A stretch of 64,000 nucleotides of DNA, from contig CAUWAG010000020.1 of assembly GCA_963556695.1 (NCBI GenBank), positions 4,402,001-4,466,000 of the forward strand, given 5' to 3'. The notes under the pieces are model-generated. The model ran no database searches and was not told the origin of the DNA. It worked only from the letters and a program-made list of their open reading frames with translations. Positions 59,931 to 64,000 of this stretch are shown here, one piece after another (position 1 is the first letter of the stretch; every line of letters begins with the position of its first letter). Source of the stretch: Anthostomella pinea. Taxonomy: Eukaryota; Ascomycota; Sordariomycetes; Xylariales; Xylariaceae. Position numbers and translations under genes: made by a program.

Positions 59931-61256
59931 TCACAACTTCGCCAAGGCGCTTTTCTCCTTCCCCTCCTTCCCATCTCCTGCGTTCCTCCTCCCGCCCCTC
60001 CCCTCCCGCTGCCTCCGCACGAGCTCCCACGCCGTCTCCCCCAGCGGGCCCATGGCCTCGGCGTGCCCGCGCGCGCTGGCGCTGCTGGCCTGCCGCGTCG
60101 CCAGCCGCGCCGCGATGCCCTGGCAGATGGCCGCCAGCCGGAACACGCTGAACGCGGCCGCCCAGCCCATCTCGGGCGCAGGGTCCCAGGTCTTGGCCGC
60201 GGTGGCGTACCAGGCGAGGACCGTGGACGGGGCGGGGAGGCCGGGGAGGTGGGTGGTGAAGGAGGGGTTGGAGAGGGGGTTGGTGGTTAGAGTGGTGGTG
60301 GTATTGGTGGGGGATGAGGGGGAGGTAGTGGTAGTGGTAGTGGTGGATGGAGAGGTAGTGGATGGGGTGAGAGAGTCCAACGAGGCGAAATAAAACGGAT
60401 GCATCAGGTTCGCCAGATCGCTCAGCGGGTGGCCGATGGTGCTCATCTCCCAGTCCAGGATGCCGACCACGCGCGCCTCGGTGGGGTGGAAGACCAAGTT
60501 GTCGATCTTGTAGTCGCCGTGGACGAGTGTAGCCCTGTCCCGCGGCATTGCGTCTGCATCTTCGCCGAAGAATTCTAGTAAGGACTCGAAGTGCGGTATG
60601 GCGCCCACCGGCGCCCTGGTGTCGACGTCGCGAGTCGCGGCCTGCGCCTCGCAGATGGCGCGCCAGGTGCGCAGCTGCCGCGCGTAGAACCCGCCCTTCT
60701 TGCCGAAATTGCCCAGGCCGACCGCGTCGGCGTCGACGGCGTGTAGTGCTGCTAGTGTGGTCACGGCGGCGCGCCAGAGCGCCGTGCGCTCTGTGGGGGA
60801 AGAGACGGATGGCATGGCGGCGTCTTCGAAGATGCGGCCCTCGACGTGCGACATGACGTAGAAGGGCGTGCCGAGCACGCCGGCGTCCTCGCAGAGACAG
60901 TAGGTCCGCGGCACGGGGACGGGCGTGGAGGACAGCGCGGATAGGATCCGGTGCTCGCGCTCGACTTTGTGCGCGGCTTGCGAGAGGAGCTTGCCGGGAG
61001 GCTTCTTGCGTAGGACGTAGCGCAAGCCGCTGGGGCCGGAGGTGAGTTGGTAGGTCGGGTTGGATTGGCCGAAGCCGAACTGTTTGGTGTCTGATGTTAG
61101 TTTACTTGTGGCTACCTTGTCTGAACGGGAGAGGGTGGTGGATGGAGGCGGACGGACCTGCTTCACGTCCAGCGGCAGCTCGATCTCGGGCACGGTCTCG
61201 CTGATGTAGCGCTCCAGCGCCTTCGTGTCGATGGGGTGTCTCACGGGGCCCGCCAT
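59931..61256 (-). CDS. Aminoglycoside phosphotransferase-like kinase (ACAD10/11 N-terminal type)
   Basis: Protein-kinase-like phosphotransferase family (APH); fungal and animal relatives related to the kinase part of ACAD10/11 are linked to 4-hydroxy acid phosphorylation in lipid breakdown, but the substrate here is inferred. Exons on the minus strand: 61256..61158 and 61079..59931. The 78-bp intron (61157..61080) has a CTAAC branch site and no stop, so the unspliced frame stays open; splicing gives the family sequence 'LDVKQ-FGFGQSNPTYQLT'. Motifs: glycine loop 'FGFGQSNPTY', lysine region 'RYVLRKKPPGKLL', 'KVEREHRIL', 'VPVPRTYCLCEDAGVLGTPF', catalytic loop 'LVHGDYKIDNLVFHP' and metal-binding 'VGILDWEMSTIGHPLSDLANL'. 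A Thr/Ser-rich insert of about 40 residues follows DLANL. The C-terminus is basic. About 415 aa. I prefer ATG 61256 (GCCATGG) because the open frame upstream has no other ATG. Confidence 0.87.
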   Translation of the reverse strand: MAGPVRHPIDTKALERYISETVPEIELPLDVKQVRPPPSTTLSRSDKVATSKLTSDTKQFGFGQSNPTYQLTSGPSGLRYVLRKKPPGKLLSQAAHKVEREHRILSALSSTPVPVPRTYCLCEDAGVLGTPFYVMSHVEGRIFEDAAMPSVSSPTERTALWRAAVTTLAALHAVDADAVGLGNFGKKGGFYARQLRTWRAICEAQAATRDVDTRAPVGAIPHFESLLEFFGEDADAMPRDRATLVHGDYKIDNLVFHPTEARVVGILDWEMSTIGHPLSDLANLMHPFYFASLDSLTPSTTSPSTTTTTTTSPSSPTNTTTTLTTNPLSNPSFTTHLPGLPAPSTVLAWYATAAKTWDPAPEMGWAAAFSVFRLAAICQGIAARLATRQASSASARGHAEAMGPLGETAWELVRRQREGRGGRRNAGDGKEGKEKSALAKL

Positions 61257-62765
61257 GGCAACTGCGGGCTCCTTAATGGAAGGAAGGATAGGGTCAATTT
61301 CGGGGGACAATTGCTATCGTATTATCGCGTTATCGTATAGTAGACAGGGCTTCCTCGACAGAAGAGCGCCATATGAAAATCCGCAGTTTTGAGGCTCCGT
61401 ATGTCGAGACATCGCAAGGAGATCCAAAGATATGTACCTGCGAGACCTGGTGACGTCGAAAGATGCCGAGGTCGAGTTACAAACCCGGCAGGCGGTGATG
61501 GACAGCTGCATCTTATTGCCGGGGTTGTGCGGGGGAGGGGCAGGCTAGCCACCTCCACTATAATTGGACCCAGTCTAATCCGAGGACTCAGGGGTCACCC
61601 CTTTCCTCATCACCCCCTTTCATCATCACCCGACAACCAGGCTTATGACGGTCGCTGCTTGGTCTCTGAAGATCGTTGTCGGCTTCCGAGTCAGAAGAGG
61701 TGCGAATACGCGGGATTTTGACGGGTCTCGACGAGTTTCGCGTGTTCGTCATGCATGCTCGAGGTACGCGGTGAACGGATGGAAGGCATTCTGGCGACTG
61801 GGATCACGTGGTTCAGCGAGTTTGCCTTTCGGAGATCTCGCCGCTCACCCGCCTTGCAGAAGAGGAGGAGGGGAGCAATGTGTCAATTTCGAGGAGAAGG
61901 GAAATGGGTTTGGGCGAGAAGAGAGAGAAAGCTTCAGCGTCTAGCTGTGAGCCATCAACAACCGGCCCGCCTCCCAGTGAGTAGCCCAACTCCCCTGCGC
62001 GAGAGTGAAGGCGGTCCTCTTGGCTCCAGTAATGGATGGCACCCTGTGGGGAGGTCGAACACACTATACCAGGTTTCATCATGAGTCTAGAGCTGTGCAA
62101 ATAACCTTGGAAGGATGTAAAGGCCTAGAAGGGGGCTATGGGAAGTGAGTAGCGGTACATCATCTAGAAGGCAAGTAACGGCCGCCACCTCCTTGACTGA
62201 GAACACGGCTATCTCTGTATGTCATGTCCGTCATGACAGTAGAGTCCAGATCACCTCTTACAGGATCTTCCTACACTCATAGCCCTAGTGGTAGGCTCTG
62301 CGCTGACATCAGGACGCCTACCAAGCAAGCAACTCAATTGGGCGTCGGCGCTGAGGTCGCGTCAGCAAGTACCTGGGGCTCGTCACCTGCGTCCCAGCTC
62401 GTCCTTCTGGGTCTTATTCGTCAATAATGGCTTGAGAATTTATCTAGCATTGGAAGCTCATCATGATAAGCCAAGAGCCGAGGGAAACCTAGCTGCCGAG
62501 GGCTGTAACATAGTCGGCATCCTGGTCAGTTGACCAGTATTTCTCCTGAAAATCTGCCACTTACCCGTAGTCTAGGGTACTGCCGTCACGGACAGCTGTA
62601 TCTTATCACCTGATTCTGGGGGAACTGGCTGGGTTTGGTGGTTTTGGGATCTTGATTGTCGATTTTCATCAGGTCGTCCATCAAGTGGTCCAAGAGGCAA
62701 TGTTCATTCTTCAGATCTCTGACATTGGTATACATCTTATTGTCTACTGCTTCATCTCAGATAGG
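61257..62765. other. Spacer between UTP12 and the phosphotransferase gene (both minus strand)
   Basis: Holds the 3' end of UTP12 and the promoter of the phosphotransferase gene. Short open frames only; no gene is supported. Confidence 0.55.
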
Positions 62766-64000
62766 TCATGACACATACACGAAAGCCCGTTTCTTGACGT
62801 TCTGGCTGTCGTTGCCATCGTCCCAGTTCTCGTCCACATACTCCTTGACACTCTTCTCCTGGATCTGCATCCCGGCCACCTTCAGGGCTGCTATGTTGTA
62901 GCCCATCTCATCCTTCTGCCGTTTGAGCACCTTCCGAAGATTTGTCTTGATACCATCCAGCATGGCCCTCATTGTCCTGCTAGCCACGATTTGCCGGTGA
63001 TGTGTCTTCAGCATGAAGAACAAGATCCGACATGTGAGGGGGATGTTCATGGACCTCATGGCGAAAATGTTGAGGAACGTAAAGAGCATCGGGACTGTCG
63101 CAAAGGGCAGGACAAGCAATGCATCGTTCAGGGCAGATGCTGCGGGCTTTTGGAGAACCTTCATAACGTACTCCTCAGCTGATATTCCGTTGTGAGCCAA
63201 GAACATCGGGTCGCGCTGAGGTGGGCCAGGATGGGGGTTGGCCGCTTTCACCTCTTCGTACTCTTTCATCAGGTGCAAGTCGGCCATGCCGAGTTCCAAA
63301 GCTTCGGCAATCCGCTCGCCGTGATTTAATGTTTCCGAGGTCTGCTTGGTAGCGGCTGCCACCTCTCCATTCTGCTCGTCGTCGGGGTCTTGATCCAAGG
63401 AGCTGGTCAATGTTGTCTCGTACAGTTCTTCGATTTCCTTTTCCCTTTCTTCCTCGAGGAAAATCTGTTCGTCTGTCTCGTGCCAGACTCGAATGCTCTT
63501 GTCGTGACTGGCACTGACAATAAATGCCGGCTCGCTGCTTTGGCTGATGGCCAACGCCCAAATTTCTCCGTGGTGGCCGTCCAATCGCTGAATTTGTTCA
63601 AACTTGTCGCCGTCCCAATACTTGACTGTTCGGTCCTTGCTGGCACTGAAAAAATGATGACCATTGCCTTCATGATTATTCGGCACGAACTTGACTTGCA
63701 GGATACTGTCCTGATGAGCGATGATTGCTTTGTGGCAATCACCAAAGTCCATACCCCATATCCTGACAGTCTTGTCTGCCGAACAAGTGACAATCAACTT
63801 GTTGTCGTACGATATGTCCATGTCCAAGACAGGAAGCTTATGACCGTAGAGATTCAGATATAACTTCAAGGAGTCTGTGAAAAACACCTTCACCGTGCTA
63901 TCTAACAGAGCAACGGCTAGATATTTGGCGTCGGGTGAGAACTTGAGGCTGAGAATATCATCCGTCACCTTCAATGTCCTCGAGTGTGTAAGTTTGAGGC
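62766..64000 (-). CDS. UTP12: U3 snoRNP/SSU processome WD40 protein UTP12 (DIP2), C-terminal part
   Basis: Nucleolar component of the UTP-B module of the small-subunit processome, needed for 18S pre-rRNA processing. The frame is open from the window edge at 64000 to TGA 62766; the N-terminal half, including the first WD40 propeller, lies outside. Visible at the start are the family-typical 'LTHSRTLKVTDDILSLKFSP' and blades with 'GHKLPVLDMDISYDNKLIVT', 'DKTVRIWGMDFGDCHKAI', 'HQDSILQVKF', 'FSASKDRTVKYWD' and 'SASHDKSIRVWHETDEQ'. A charged linker ('EEEREKEIEELYETTL') follows, then the helical Utp12 C-terminal domain ('YVMKVLQKPAASALNDALLV', 'CRILFFMLKTHHRQIVAS'). The C-terminus is 'KKRAFVYVS'. 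No frame break and no intron in this part. About 411 residues visible. Confidence 0.95.
   Translation of the reverse strand, partial: LKLTHSRTLKVTDDILSLKFSPDAKYLAVALLDSTVKVFFTDSLKLYLNLYGHKLPVLDMDISYDNKLIVTCSADKTVRIWGMDFGDCHKAIIAHQDSILQVKFVPNNHEGNGHHFFSASKDRTVKYWDGDKFEQIQRLDGHHGEIWALAISQSSEPAFIVSASHDKSIRVWHETDEQIFLEEEREKEIEELYETTLTSSLDQDPDDEQNGEVAAATKQTSETLNHGERIAEALELGMADLHLMKEYEEVKAANPHPGPPQRDPMFLAHNGISAEEYVMKVLQKPAASALNDALLVLPFATVPMLFTFLNIFAMRSMNIPLTCRILFFMLKTHHRQIVASRTMRAMLDGIKTNLRKVLKRQKDEMGYNIAALKVAGMQIQEKSVKEYVDENWDDGNDSQNVKKRAFVYVS

Noticed and set aside
1..64000. A novel defence, CRISPR-like or secondary-metabolite system
   Set aside because: No repeat-spacer array and no polyketide synthase, peptide synthetase, terpene cyclase, NLR or nuclease genes are visible; the intact genes are unrelated housekeeping functions.

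Overview
This is nuclear DNA of a filamentous ascomycete, most likely a Sordariomycete-type Pezizomycotina. The evidence is short introns of about 49-82 bp with GTRNGY donors and CTAAC/CTGAC-type branch sites, a recognisable set of fungal housekeeping proteins, and several gene families typical of Pezizomycotina (MYND, 2EXR, F-box/nucleotidyltransferase-like). No rRNA, no convincing tRNA, no CRISPR array and no intact transposon gene was found.

Layout. 1-5.6 kb: no intact gene, possible decayed coding islands. 5.6-9.0 kb (+): mitochondrial ribosomal protein uL29m (MRPL4) and Rab GDP-dissociation inhibitor (GDI1). 9.0-11.3 kb: repeat debris, an AT-rich island and a tRNA-like B box. 11.3-14.7 kb (+): two broken accessory genes, an F-box/nucleotidyltransferase-like protein and a 2EXR-type protein carrying two C2H2 fingers. 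14.7-28.4 kb: gene desert with simple repeats. 28.4-29.7 kb (+): C2H2 protein. 29.7-36.5 kb: second desert. 36.5-39.2 kb (+): APC2, frame-broken at a G9 run. 41.3-42.7 kb (-): MYND finger protein with a frameshift and a stop. 44.6-45.3 kb (+): RRM/RGG protein, probably mitochondrial. 46.3-47.2 kb (+): fungal family of unknown function, two frame breaks. 47.2-56.1 kb: third desert. 56.1-58.4 kb (+): five-exon RING finger protein. 59.9-61.3 kb (-): APH/ACAD10-like phosphotransferase. 62.8-64.0 kb (-): C-terminal part of UTP12/DIP2, running off the window.

The housekeeping genes serve different processes: mitochondrial translation, vesicle traffic, cell cycle and ribosome biogenesis. They form no pathway cluster, and I see no secondary-metabolite, defence or CRISPR-like system. 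The most striking feature is that six of the twelve genes need a one-base correction (or more) to read through, often in or beside a homopolymer, including APC2, which is essential in the organisms where it has been studied. For APC2 and the RING gene this points to assembly indel errors. The 2EXR and MYND genes also have in-frame stops and may be true pseudogenes. The most unusual protein architecture is the 2EXR-like domain interrupted by two C2H2 zinc fingers at about 13.2-14.7 kb. Function calls rest on motifs and remembered family features; no database search was run.
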